Source of the DNA: Sphingobacteriales bacterium
GTDB lineage: Bacteria > Bacteroidota > Bacteroidia > Chitinophagales > UBA2359
DNA: 64,000 bases
Direction of reading: 5' to 3'
NCBI GenBank assembly: GCA_016700115.1
Contig: CP064999.1
Coordinates: forward strand, 5,637,501-5,701,500
Part shown: positions 17,630 to 26,887 of the stretch, piece after piece
Position numbering within the stretch: position 1 is the first letter of the stretch
Layout of the letters: the number at the start of each line of letters is the position of its first letter
Notes under the pieces: model-generated
Told to the model about the DNA's origin: nothing
The model's database searches: none
The model's input: the letters and a program-made list of their open reading frames with translations, nothing else
Made by a program: the position numbers and the translations under genes

Positions 17630-17920
17630 TACTTCGGGCGGGTTCGTGCGGACGGTAGGCTCGCCTACTTGGGTATAGACCTGCTGTATGGCGGTTTGTA
17701 TTTTGATGTTGGTAGCGGCGTAGTAGTCTATAATGTCTAAGGTACTTTCTGAGGGGGTGCGGTTGGTGCTGATGTGTTTGATGCGCTCGCTTTGGTGGCG
17801 GACGGTGTCTATAAATTCAGGGCGTTTTATGTCGGATATGTTGATGGGGGTGCTGCCACCTACTCGCCGTTCACATGTTCGTTTTTGGAGTTTGTTACCG
17901 GTGGCAGCGTAAATCCAACC
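17630..17920 (-). repeat. Upstream Rhs core of module D
   Basis: Core sequence encoding IYAATGNKLQKRTCERRVGG, then SDIKRPEFIDTVRHQSERIK and TNPPEVVPERES, open into the module D toxin. It begins immediately after the module E immunity stop at 17925, so core and immunity gene are fused end to end. Confidence 0.7.
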
Positions 17921-17924
17921 TTAC

Positions 17925-18555
17925 TTACCTTACAATATAAGTTGAGTAAATAACTGTATCTGACATCTCTGCATTGACTTTAAAAATCATGTCTTCTGTT
18001 AAATCAATAGCATTAGACATTCTAACCCATATTTTATCGGGTGGTACAAGCCGAACGGAGTCAATGTAAAAACTTGCCGTGTATCCACCTTCCGGGATAT
18101 CTTTTGTCAATTTCATTGCTCAAAGAATCAAAATAGTATGCCTTTTCAATAAATGCTCCTGAAATGTCGTAGTGAACGATTAGCTCATCATAATAGTAAA
18201 ACAAAGCTGGATATGCGTATATGAGTTTGTTTTTTTCGTATGGACTATATTTACCGTATTTGCCAACAATATTAACTTTATCTATCAAAGAACCGTCTAA
18301 CCCATTGATTTTATAAATATCGACGTAATTGTCAAACAGAAACAAAATGTTTCTACGGGAATCATGTATTAAAGGGAAGCCCGTATCGTAGTCTTTTGTA
18401 CCAAAGTAAAATGTATCCTTCCAAGCCGGATGGTAGATTTCGTATGTTACACTTCTGTTTTTTCTATATATTCCGATCTCCTCCTTTGAAGGATTGCATT
18501 GGGTTAGCATAATAACCCATAGAAATGATAAAAAAAATGCCACGATTGATTTCAT
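17925..18555 (-). pseudogene. Module E: lipoprotein immunity gene, frameshifted near its end
   Basis: Start MKSIVAFFLSFLWVIMLTQC gives a signal peptide and lipobox cysteine. The body is open to about residue 155 and then an extra C near 18095 shifts the frame; the original ending (YTASFYIDSVRLVPPDKIW to STYIVR) is still present from 18116 down to 17925. The intact length would be about 210 residues. The family is not recognised; WD/beta-propeller-like peptide character (NILFLFDNYVDIYKINGLDG) is possible but unproven. It lies 1 bp after the toxin stop. Confidence 0.62.
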
Positions 18556-18556
18556 T

Positions 18557-19198
18557 TTAGTTAAAATTATTTATAATATCATCAATAAAGTCTCTTTCAG
18601 TTTTTCCATTTTCTCTTTTTCTTTTTTCAAAATTTTCTTGCCAAAATAGCTTGAATTGTCGTAACATCCTTTCCCGTTCAGCAAATAATATTCCACTTCT
18701 CATTCTGGTATGATGATGGTCTTTTGTGTTTCTAACACCTTGTGTTAAAAGGTCTTTCACAGAAATATTGACATGTTGAGATTCGTGTAGGAACGTGATT
18801 GCAAAACTCGCCAATTGTGTACCAAAGTTTTCATAACCAGTGGGGCTATAAGGAAAATCAACATTGACTATATATTTTATGAAGCCGTCTTCAGTTTCAC
18901 CATTCCCAGCATTGATAAAATCATTTGGAAGTTTACCGTATGGCACTACCATTGTGGATTTATTCCTTTTATCTACATAGTACATTTGAGTTGTGCCATT
19001 CTCATACATTCTATTGTCGGTAAACTCTACTAAAATATGTCCATATTTTCCACCTTCTTTGTATTGTTTTGCAAATTTCGCTCCTTCCTCAGTACTCATC
19101 CATAAGTTATAAGCATGGACGGTATGCGAGTTATTGCCAAAATGTGTTCTAATCGTATCACCCAGAACATCACTGTACCGTATTGGATTATTTGCCAT
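18557..19198 (-). CDS. Module E: HExxH metallopeptidase toxin tip
   Basis: 213 residues from ATG (MANNPIRYSDVLGDTIRT). The preceding core (19199-19400) is in frame but has TAA in place of the Gln codon of DPQTGRWW, so only the toxin tip is open. The tip contains FLHESQHVNIS, with His138, Glu139 and His142 in an HExxH zinc motif, followed by DHHHTRMRSG and FAERERML, which may give further ligands. A zinc peptidase is predicted. The duplicate at 25983 is intact. The immunity lipoprotein follows at 1 bp. Confidence 0.68.
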   Translation of the reverse strand: MANNPIRYSDVLGDTIRTHFGNNSHTVHAYNLWMSTEEGAKFAKQYKEGGKYGHILVEFTDNRMYENGTTQMYYVDKRNKSTMVVPYGKLPNDFINAGNGETEDGFIKYIVNVDFPYSPTGYENFGTQLASFAITFLHESQHVNISVKDLLTQGVRNTKDHHHTRMRSGILFAERERMLRQFKLFWQENFEKRKRENGKTERDFIDDIINNFN

Positions 19199-19400
19199 TG
19201 CAGTATAGTTGCTATTCGTATAAACTGGTTTTGGGTCTATCTGCCACCATCGCCCAGTTTATGGGTCAAGAGTTCGAAACTGAGCATGATTAACGTGTAG
19301 CCCAAAATCTTCTACTACCTCAATACCATTATACTGATAGTTGTTAGCCTCCACACCTAATGGTGCTTCAAAGTTAGGGCTTAGTTTTTGGATGGGCAAG
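19199..19400 (-). pseudogene. Module E: Rhs core remnant with nonsense codon
   Basis: Encodes LPIQKLSPNFEAPLGVEANN to GLHVNHAQFRTLDP, then TAA where other modules have CAA (DPQTGRWW), then continues TGRWWQIDPKPVYTNSNY into the module E toxin. The upstream side is cut at the GLP|IQK codon next to a REP-like repeat (19408). Confidence 0.72.
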
Positions 19401-19407
19401 CTGTTTT

Positions 19408-19435
19408 ACCCCTAAATCCCCTAAAGGGGACTTTT
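19408..19435. repeat. REP-like palindromic repeat, copy 3
   Basis: ACCCCTAAATCCCCTAAAGG continues into GGACTTTT. It differs from copy 1 only in the loop (TAAA instead of TGCA). It lies at the truncated 5' edge of the module E core. Confidence 0.78.
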
Positions 19436-19504
19436 TCCCTGCTACATGGTTGATGGTTAAGTGTAGAGAAGCACTAACTGACTTGTACTTAATTGCTACT
19501 ATAT

Positions 19505-19939
19505 TTATGTCCCTTCTAATTTTTTCTCCTTTTCTTCTCTAAAAAACTTGATGTGTTCTTTAATGGTGAAGAAAACAAAGTACATGCAGAATAGTGCAAA
19601 AGGAAGTGCAAACCAATATCGAGAAGCACTTACTTCGACATATCTTGGTATGCCTTTTAAATACATTACAGGATAGGTATTACCCTTTTTAAATTTTTCT
19701 TTGCCACATAAATTCCGATGCCCTAATGTATGTACTGATTTGAATTCTTGATACTGTAATAATGCTACACAATCCTTTTTTGATATGTATGGGTCATCTA
19801 CAATAGTGGCATATATAATATCACCATACATGTATATGCAATAGTCCCGGTAGCCCGAAATTATAGACATCGCTACTAAAAACAAAACAAAATATGTGTA
19901 ACCCAATTTTTTAATTAATCTCCATAAGGTCCTTAGCAT
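19505..19939 (-). CDS. Module F: two-TM membrane protein, predicted immunity
   Basis: 144 residues: TM1 at about 12-32 (GYTYFVLFLVAMSIISGY), a beta-rich middle with several cysteines (about 33-98) and TM2 at about 105-125 (YWFALPFALFCMYFVFFTI), then a charged tail. The layout matches the DUF3592-like immunity proteins of modules C, D and H, although sequence similarity is low. It starts 3 bp after the family-1 toxin stop. Immunity is inferred from this pairing. Confidence 0.6.
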   Translation of the reverse strand: MLRTLWRLIKKLGYTYFVLFLVAMSIISGYRDYCIYMYGDIIYATIVDDPYISKKDCVALLQYQEFKSVHTLGHRNLCGKEKFKKGNTYPVMYLKGIPRYVEVSASRYWFALPFALFCMYFVFFTIKEHIKFFREEKEKKLEGT

Positions 19940-19942
19940 ATA

Positions 19943-21136
19943 CTAAAAAATATCGGGTTGTGAAATGGGTTGTGGATTTACCATTTTATTGCCTGTGGCA
20001 GGCATATTTGAATAGGTGTTGGTTGGTTGCGAAGTTGTTGATGGATTTTTGGGCGTGTTATTTTCATTTATAGTTGCCGTTACAATTCTTTGATAACTAT
20101 TCTCCTGAAATTCTGTAGCTCCAGAAATGGTTGCTTGGGTGGTGTTTGAAAACTCTTTTTGTAAATAATTTTTTGCCGCCATTTCTGAACCCTCTCCCCA
20201 GCCACCGGTTACTGCGGAAATACCCCCATCTATTACTGCTTCAGTGATAGATATCGCTTCCTCTTTACCACTTTGTACATCAATGTTTTGTTTTACAATA
20301 GATTCTCCAGTACCAACTGTAGCATCTGCTATCCGGTTTACGGTAACCTTTAGATATATGTTACTAATTTTGTTTAAAGTGCTAAAGCCCCCTGTTAAAG
20401 CACCGGCAATAAATGCTGTTCCAATTTTATCTAACTGCGGTGTAACCATTTCCAAGCCACTTTTTCCATTATAATAGTTCTCAGCAACTTGAAATCCATA
20501 TTCAACTGCTGCTCCAGCTAATGCGCCACAAACCCAAGGAGGACAATCCCCCTTCGGATCATTATACCGAACCGGATTATCCAAATTACTATTATACGGC
20601 GACCAAGGATAAAACTTCTCCGCCATCGGGTCTATCTGCCACCATCGCCCTGTTTGTGGATCAAGGGTTCGATATAGCGCATGATTAACGTGTAGCCCAA
20701 AATCATCTACTACCTCAATACCATTATACTGATACAAATTCACCTCCACCCCAACCGATGCTTCAAAGTTAGGGCTTAGTTTTTGTATTGGCAAGCCGAA
20801 TGGATAATAATGCGCCTCCTGTATAGTTTTGGCTTGGTTCAGGGCGGCATCGTGGTAGCAATAGACCCGTCCGTTGCCCAAGTGGTCTTTCAGGGTGTAT
20901 TCAACACGCCCACCTTCAAGCAGGTTGATGCGCCCTTCTTCGTGGTAATAGCCTTCCATTTCTTCGTTCAGATATTCTAAGCCGAGTACATAATCGCGAA
21001 TGTTGCAGCTTTCTCTGTCGGGTTCTACCACCGGTGGGTTGGTGCGTATGGGTGGGGTGCCGGTTTGTATATAGGTTTGCTGTATGGCAGTTTGTATTTT
21101 AATGTTGGTGGCGACGTAGTAGTCTATAATGTCCAA
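19943..21136 (-). CDS. Module F: orphan Rhs core with glycine-rich hydrophobic toxin tip (divergent family 1)
   Basis: 397 residues from TTG at DIIDYYVATNIKIQ. The core is complete from there to NDPKGDCP. The tip has the family-1 plan with divergent sequence: WVCGALAGAAVEYGFQVAE, GTAFIAGALTGGFSTLNK, IDGGISAVTGGWGEGSEMAA, then a polar Thr/Pro/Asn tail ending PQPISQPDIF. No enzymatic motif is recognised. It is followed at 3 bp by a two-TM immunity gene. The frame is open farther upstream than the start, until a TAG in the WIYDATG segment near 21313. Confidence 0.62.
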   Translation of the reverse strand: MDIIDYYVATNIKIQTAIQQTYIQTGTPPIRTNPPVVEPDRESCNIRDYVLGLEYLNEEMEGYYHEEGRINLLEGGRVEYTLKDHLGNGRVYCYHDAALNQAKTIQEAHYYPFGLPIQKLSPNFEASVGVEVNLYQYNGIEVVDDFGLHVNHALYRTLDPQTGRWWQIDPMAEKFYPWSPYNSNLDNPVRYNDPKGDCPPWVCGALAGAAVEYGFQVAENYYNGKSGLEMVTPQLDKIGTAFIAGALTGGFSTLNKISNIYLKVTVNRIADATVGTGESIVKQNIDVQSGKEEAISITEAVIDGGISAVTGGWGEGSEMAAKNYLQKEFSNTTQATISGATEFQENSYQRIVTATINENNTPKNPSTTSQPTNTYSNMPATGNKMVNPQPISQPDIF

Positions 21137-21335
21137 GGTGGCTTCTGCTGGGGTTCGGTTGGTGCTGATGTGTTTGATGCGCTCGCTTTGGTGGCGGCGT
21201 TCGTCTATATATTCGGGGCGTTTTACATCAGATATGACGATTGTGGTAGTATCACTTATTCGCCGTTCACAGGTTCGTTTTTGGAGTTTACGGCCGGTAG
21301 CATCGTAAATCTAAGTGATGGTTTTTCTATCTACA
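21137..21335 (-). repeat. Upstream Rhs core of module F
   Basis: Encodes the SDVKRPEYIDERRHQSERIK segment and earlier IYDATGRKLQKR, but the Trp codon of TITWIYDATG is TAG, as in the duplicate near 10550. The core merges into AT-rich sequence that separates it from the module G immunity gene. Confidence 0.65.
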
Positions 21336-21439
21336 TATGTTGAGATGGTTGTATTACTTGAAAAGTTAGTTTTTGAATAATGCTACAATCTTTGCTTTTT
21401 TTTTTCTGCAGCAAAATTTAGCAACAAAAAATACTTAAT

Positions 21440-22055
21440 TTATTTTATTTCAGAAAACTCTCTCTTTAAAAATTTCAATTCTACACCATTGAAGTAATAT
21501 ATTTCAATAAAATATGGATGAAAATCAATCATCCAGTCATTATTGTTGTTTTTATACCATTCTAATTTAAAGGTATCAATCTTGCTCGCTTCTTCAAAAA
21601 ACAAACTTACAATTGAAGGGCAATTATTATAAACGCGTGTATCAATTAAAAATTGTCTATCCAAGCCCTTAATAATTCTAAATTTTTCTAAAAGTCTTTT
21701 GTCTAAAAAATTTGAATCATTAAAAAGAGTAAAGCTGCCACCTATAATTTTAAAAGCAAAGAAAGAACTATCATTTCTACAAAAGCTATTTATTATTACG
21801 CTATAATTTACAGCATATTTTCTGCCTATATTTACGTATTGTTCAAATACTTCTTAGTGAATGTTCAATTTCAGTTAATATTGGTAATATTGTAGAGTCA
21901 GAAATTGCTACTTGACTTAGTAAAATATTTTGCAAATAAAAATGATAATTATCGTCCACAACCTCACGCAATTTCAAGTGTTTTGAGCAAGATGAAATAA
22001 TGCCTATATGGATAAGCATGGACATAAAAAACAACAACCTATATTTGAAAATCAT
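21440..22055 (-). pseudogene. Module G: lipoprotein immunity gene (duplicate of module A), frameshifted
   Basis: The start MIFKYRLLFFMSMLIHIGII and the lipobox SSC are in frame here, but an extra T near 21853 (relative to 11103) shifts the frame after about 66 residues. The C-terminal half reopens (from 21664 on). The intact ancestor, inferred by combining the two copies, would be about 204 residues. Confidence 0.68.
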
Positions 22056-22058
22056 GCC

Positions 22059-23473
22059 TTAATATGGTTTGGTATTATTATTAAAATAAAGGATGAATTT
22101 GGCTAAAGGTGCATATTGGCGCATTTTCTCTGCAAATTTTTCATCCTCTTGAGACGGTATTAACCTTGAAGTATCAAACATCACATTGGTTCTGGGATGA
22201 CTATGCTTGTGATAAATTAATCCGAATGGATTTCTTTCTAAATGCATACTACCAACAGGTTCACTATCATAAGTATGGGATGTATAAATTTTAGTATTCT
22301 TAAAGTTTTCGTAGCCTTCATCTGTTTGGAAAATTGACCATTCGACATCTGTGTTGTCTGCTAAAAATTTAAACAATTTATTCTATCCTCATCATTTCCG
22401 CCAAAATCAATATTGGTATATTCAGTAATCTCCTCCTTATTTCCTACAGATACTTTAGCTGATTTAACACTTGCCTGTTTTAATACAGTTTTTTTAACTT
22501 CAGTCTTTTGATTTTTAATTTCTCCTTTTTTATCAAGTTTTACTTTTTCTCCAACTACCAACATATCGACTTCATTGCCATTTTCGTCATAATACTTTTT
22601 GTCGTCTATTTTAGTTATTACACCATCAGGGGTTACACCATATGTTTCAAGAAGTCCATTGTCATCTTTAAACAACAAAGGATTATCTAATCCAAACCTG
22701 TATGGTGTCCATCCGGGGAGCAAGTTCTGCCAAAGGATCTATCTGCCACCATCGCCCTATTTGTGGGTCAAGTGTTCGAAAAGCCGCATGATTGACGTGT
22801 AGCCAAAATCTTCTACTAACTCAATGCCATTGTATTGATAGTTGTTCGCCTCTACTCCAACCGATGCTTCAAAGTTAGGGCTTAGTTTTTGGATGGGTAA
22901 GCCGAATGGATAATAATGTGCTTCCTGTATGGTTTTGGCTTGGTGCAGGTTGGCATCGTAGTAACAAAAGACCCGTCCGTTGCCCAAGTGGTCTTTCAGG
23001 GTGTATTCCACCCGCCCGCCTTCAAGCAGGTTGATGCGTCCTTCTTCGTGGTAGTAGCCTTCTTTTTCTTCGTTCAGATATTCTAAACCGAGTACATAAT
23101 CGCGAATGTTGCAGCTTTCTCTGTCGGGTTCTACCACCGGTGGGTTGGTGCGTATGGGTGGGGTGCCGGTTTGTATATAGGTTTGCTGTATGGCAGTTTG
23201 TATTTTAATGTTGGTGGCGACGTAGTAGTCTATAATGTCCAAGGTGGCTTCTGCCGGGGTTCGGTTGGTGCTGATGTGTTTGATGCGCTCGCTTTGGTGG
23301 CGGCGTTCGTCTATATAGTCGGGGCGTTTTACATCGGATATGACGATGGGGGTAGTGCCGCTTCGCAGTTCGCAGGTTCGTTTTTGGAGTTTGCGGCCGG
23401 TGGCATCGTAAATCCAGGTGATGGTTTTGCCGTCTGCAAAGGTAACAGTTCGAGGCAAGTTGAGGTGGTATAA
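22059..23473 (-). pseudogene. Module G: orphan Rhs core with JAB/JAMM toxin tip, multiply frameshifted
   Basis: The core from 23458 is the fullest in the region (PRTVTFADGKTITWIYDATG through YQYNGIELVEDFG) and then shifts frame at about 22803, where one G is missing relative to module A. Further shifts lie near 22717 (extra G) and 22383 (one base lost). The last part (22376-22059) still encodes the HKHSHPRTN and IPSQED metal-ligand motifs. By contrast the module A copy is open throughout. Confidence 0.72.
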
Positions 23474-23563
23474 ATAATGAGAAAATTGTGTTTATTGCAA
23501 AGTTACCTGAATGAACATTTGTTTCAAGTTGAATAATCGCAAAAACTAAAGTCTAACTGCTTT

Positions 23564-23968
23564 TTAATTCTCCTTTCCAGATAATTGCAGTATTATTGCT
23601 TTTCTTTTAACAACCCAGGTTATTAACATTATAAAAACAATTACAATTAAAAAAGCTCCAACTCCAAAAGCATTAGAGTTCGGAAATTGTGTTCGTCTGT
23701 ATTCAGGAAGCACTCTTACGGTAATTGAATCTCCGACCTGATATTTCCCCTTTATGCAATTTGAATAAGGAACAATAATGAAGTGATTTGCGTTCATAAA
23801 ACTTAAATCAAGGTTGCTGTTTCTTTTATTGCAAACAACCTTTTCTATTTTTGCTTTAACTATATCCCCTTTTTTATAAACAGCAATATCAACATAAGTA
23901 TCTCTAACTACTAATACAAACCCTATCCCAACAATGAGTAGCAATAAATAATAGCTTAATTTAGCCAT
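23564..23968 (-). CDS. Module H: two-TM DUF3592-like membrane protein, predicted immunity
   Basis: 134 residues, the intact copy of the module D gene. TM1 is at about 4-22 (LSYYLLLLIVGIGFVLVV); the middle beta region has GDIVKAKIEKVVCNKRNSN and YQVGDSITVRVLPEYRRTQF; TM2 is at about 100-118 (VGAFLIVIVFIMLITWVV). This TM-beta-TM plan with a value-dense loop fits DUF3592-like proteins. It follows the family-1 toxin by 21 bp. Immunity in the inner membrane is inferred from the repeated pairing across modules C, D, F and H. Confidence 0.65.
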   Translation of the reverse strand: MAKLSYYLLLLIVGIGFVLVVRDTYVDIAVYKKGDIVKAKIEKVVCNKRNSNLDLSFMNANHFIIVPYSNCIKGKYQVGDSITVRVLPEYRRTQFPNSNAFGVGAFLIVIVFIMLITWVVKRKAIILQLSGKEN

Positions 23969-23989
23969 AAATAAATGAATTTACTTTGA

Positions 23990-25055
23990 TTACTGATTTG
24001 GCATGTTCTCTAACATTTGTGGTACATTTCTTTCTTGATTTTTATAGGGTGATGCAGCTACGTTTTTAGGTGCATTATTACCATTTTCGCAGTTACCGCC
24101 CTGCATATTATCTCCTATATTTTGAAATGTATTTTCCATTATTTCACTTGATCCATTGATACTAATTGATGGCAATACTTTTCCATGCTTTCGCCTGCAA
24201 ATTCTTTAGCAAGGTGACTTGCAGAATCACCATACCCACCTGTTACACCCGAAATAATGCCATCTCTGATTACTTTAGAAGCATCAAGTGTATTATCAGA
24301 TAAAATCTGCTTAGTGGTACTTTCTACCATGCCAATTCCGGTATTCGCTGGCACACCTAAAGCAACAACTTCGGTAGCTGTTACGCCTAAAGTTTTAATA
24401 TTCATTGCTGCAAATCCGCCTAACGCACCAGCGGCAGTTGACATAGCAAGGCTAGTCCCATCAATCCTTGAGAAAGCATTTTCCACTCCTCCTTCATGTA
24501 TGTTTGCGCCAACTTGAAAAGCCAAATCAACACTAAATCCAACAAAGGCCCAATAACAAGAGGACAAAGCGGACAATCACCTTTCGGGTCGTTAAGTAAT
24601 ATCGGATTATCCAAATTACTATTATACGGCGACCATGCATAAAACTCCTCCGCCTTCGGGTCTATCTGCCACCACCGCCCAGTTTGAGGGTCAAGTGTGC
24701 GAAACAGGGCATGACTGACCTGCAACCCAAAATCTTCTACCAACTCAATACCATTGTATTGATAGTTGTTCACCTCCACCCCAACTGCCGCTTCAAAGTT
24801 AGGAGAAAGTTTTTGAATAGGCAAGCCGAACGGATAATAATGCGTCTCCTGCAAGGTTTTGGCTTCGTTTTCTGCGGCATCGTGGTAGCAATATACCCGC
24901 CCGTTGCCCAAGTGGTCTTTGAGGGTGTATTCTATGCGCCCGCCTTCCAGCAGGTTGATGCGCCCTTCTTCGTGGTAGTAGCCTTCCTTTTCTTCGTTCA
25001 GATATTCTAAGCCGAGTACGTAGTCGCGAATGGTGCGACTTTCTCTTTCAGGCAC
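23990..25055 (-). pseudogene. Module H: Rhs core with glycine-rich toxin tip, two frameshifts
   Basis: Near-identical to module D (16562-17629). One T is missing near 24179 and one C near 24549, splitting the frame into 25055-24420, 24576-24139 and 24175-23990. The core upstream continues to about 25340, where it abuts the module I immunity stop. All sequence elements of the module D toxin are still recognisable. Confidence 0.75.
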
Positions 25056-25350
25056 TACTTCGGGCGGGTTCGTGCGGACGGTAGGCTCGCCTACTTGGGT
25101 ATAGACCTGCTGTATGGCGGTTTGTATTTTGATGTTGGTAGCGGCGTAGTAGTCTATAATGTCTAAGGTACTTTCTGAGGGGGTGCGGTTGGTGCTGATG
25201 TGTTTGATGCGCTCGCTTTGGTGGCGGACGGTGTCTATAAATTCGGGGCGTTTTATGTCGGATATGTTGATGGGGGTGCTGCCACCTACTCGCCGTTCAC
25301 ATGTTCGTTTTTGGAGTTTACGGCCGGTGGCAGCGTAAATCCAACCTTAC

Positions 25351-25981
25351 TTACCTTACAATATAAGTTGAGTAAATAACTGTATCTGACATCTCTGCAT
25401 TGACTTTAAAAATCATGTCTTCTGTTAAATCAATAGCATTAGACATTCTAACCCATATTTTATCGGGTGGTACAAGCCGAACGGAGTCAATGTAAAAACT
25501 TGCCGTGTATCCACCTTCGGGATATCTTTTGTCAATTTCATTGCTCAAAGAATCAAAATAGTATGCCTTTTCAATAAATGCTCCTGAAATGTCGTAGTGA
25601 ACGATTAGCTCATCATAATAGTAAAACAAAGCTGGATATGCGTATATGAGTTTGTTTTTTTTCGTATGGACTATATTTACCGTATTTGCCAACAATATTA
25701 ACTTTATCTATCAAAGAACCATCTAACCCATTGATTTTATAAATATCGACGTAATTGTCAAACAGAAACAAAATGTTTCTACGGGAATCATGTATTAAAG
25801 GGAAGCCCGTATCGTAGTCTTTTGTACCAAAGTAAAATGTATCCTTCCAAGCTGGATGGTAGATTTCGTATGTTACACTTCTATTTTTTCTATATATTCC
25901 GATCTCCTCCTTTGAAGGATTGCATTGGGTTAGCATAATAACCCATAGAAATGATAAAAAAAATGCCACGTTTGATTTCAT
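25351..25981 (-). pseudogene. Module I: lipoprotein immunity gene, frameshifted in the middle
   Basis: Start MKSNVAFFLSFLWVIMLTQC, with signal peptide and lipobox. An extra T in a run near 25660 shifts the frame after about 115 residues; the C-terminal part from 25695 down to 25351 remains open and includes YTASFYIDSVRLVPPDKIW. The module E copy is broken at a different place, so both copies carry independent indels. Confidence 0.68.
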
Positions 25982-25982
25982 T

Positions 25983-26825
25983 TTATTTAAACTCATTTAT
26001 AATATCATCAATAAAGTCTCTTTCAGATTTTCCATTTTCTCTTTTTCTTTTTTCAAAAGTTTCTTGCCAAAATGGCTTGAATTGTCGTAACATCCTTTCC
26101 CGTTCAGCAAATAATTTTCCACTTCTCATTCTGGTATGATGATTGTCTTTTGTGTTTCTAACACCTTGTGTTAAAAGGTCTTTCACAAAAATATTGACAT
26201 GTTGAGATTCGTGTTGTACCGTGATTGCAAAACTCGCCAATTGTGTACCAAAGTTTTCATAACCAGTGGGGCTATAAGGAAAATCAACATTGACTATAAA
26301 TTTTATGAAGCCATCTTCAGTTTCACCATTCCCAGCATTGATAAAATCATTTGGAAGTTTACCGTATGGCACTACCATTGTGGATTTATTCCTTTTATCT
26401 ACATAGTACATTTGAGTTGTGCCATTCTCAAACATTCTATTGTCGGTAAACTCTACTAAAATATGTCCATATTTTCCACCTTCTTTGTATTGTTTTGCAA
26501 ATTTCGCTCCTTCCTCAGTACTCATCCATAAGTTATAAGCATGGACGGTATGCGAGTTATTGCCAAAATGTGTTCTAATCGTATCACCCAGAACATCACT
26601 GTACCGTATTGGATTGTTTGCCATTGCAGCATAATTGCTGATATTATAAGTGGGTTTAGGGTCTATCTGCCACCACCTCCCTGTTTGTGGGTCGAGCGTG
26701 CGAAACAGGGCATGATTGACCTGCAACCCAAAATCTTCTACCAACTCGATGCCGTTGTACTGATAATTATTCACCTCTACCCCTACCGGTGCTTCAAAGT
26801 TAGGGCTTAGTTTTTGGATGGGCAA
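25983..26825 (-). CDS. Module I: orphan Rhs core with HExxH metallopeptidase toxin tip
   Basis: 280 residues from TTG at the LPIQKLSPNF point, with the core intact (RTLDPQTGRWWQIDPKPTYN). The tip matches module E and holds VQHESQHVNIF (His205, Glu206, His209), then NHHTRMRSG and FAERERML. A zinc peptidase acting on an envelope target is predicted because its partner is a lipoprotein. The core is cut upstream at the GLP|IQK codon beside a REP-like repeat, and TTG may not be a real start. Confidence 0.72.
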   Translation of the reverse strand: MPIQKLSPNFEAPVGVEVNNYQYNGIELVEDFGLQVNHALFRTLDPQTGRWWQIDPKPTYNISNYAAMANNPIRYSDVLGDTIRTHFGNNSHTVHAYNLWMSTEEGAKFAKQYKEGGKYGHILVEFTDNRMFENGTTQMYYVDKRNKSTMVVPYGKLPNDFINAGNGETEDGFIKFIVNVDFPYSPTGYENFGTQLASFAITVQHESQHVNIFVKDLLTQGVRNTKDNHHTRMRSGKLFAERERMLRQFKPFWQETFEKRKRENGKSERDFIDDIINEFK

Positions 26826-26833
26826 GTCTTGTT

Positions 26834-26862
26834 ACCCCTAAATCCCCTGCAGGGGACTTTTT
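26834..26862. repeat. REP-like palindromic repeat, copy 4
   Basis: Same sequence as copy 1, including the TGCA loop and the following TTGCTTGCTTCGTGGG flank. It separates the module J immunity gene from the truncated module I core. Confidence 0.8.
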
Positions 26863-26887
26863 GCTTGCTTCGTGGGAAGAGAATCAC

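Larger units (their letters stand above)
16036..19203. repeat. Segmental duplication X, copy 1
   Basis: About 3.17 kb nearly identical to 23463-26629, covering modules D and E up to the toxin/core junction. The copies differ by a few substitutions and by one-base indels at about 16444, 16757, 17118, 18095 and 18232, each of which breaks a frame in one copy and not the other. Confidence 0.88.
20811..22997. repeat. Segmental duplication Y, copy 2
   Basis: About 2.2 kb nearly identical to 10064-12240. This copy keeps the full module F toxin on its left, where copy 1 runs into a REP/DUF559 insertion. Confidence 0.85.
23463..26629. repeat. Segmental duplication X, copy 2
   Basis: About 3.17 kb duplicate of 16036-19203, carrying modules H and I. 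Offset is about 7,427 bp at the left edge. In this copy the family-1 immunity gene and the HExxH toxin are intact while the family-1 toxin and the lipoprotein are frameshifted. Confidence 0.88.
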
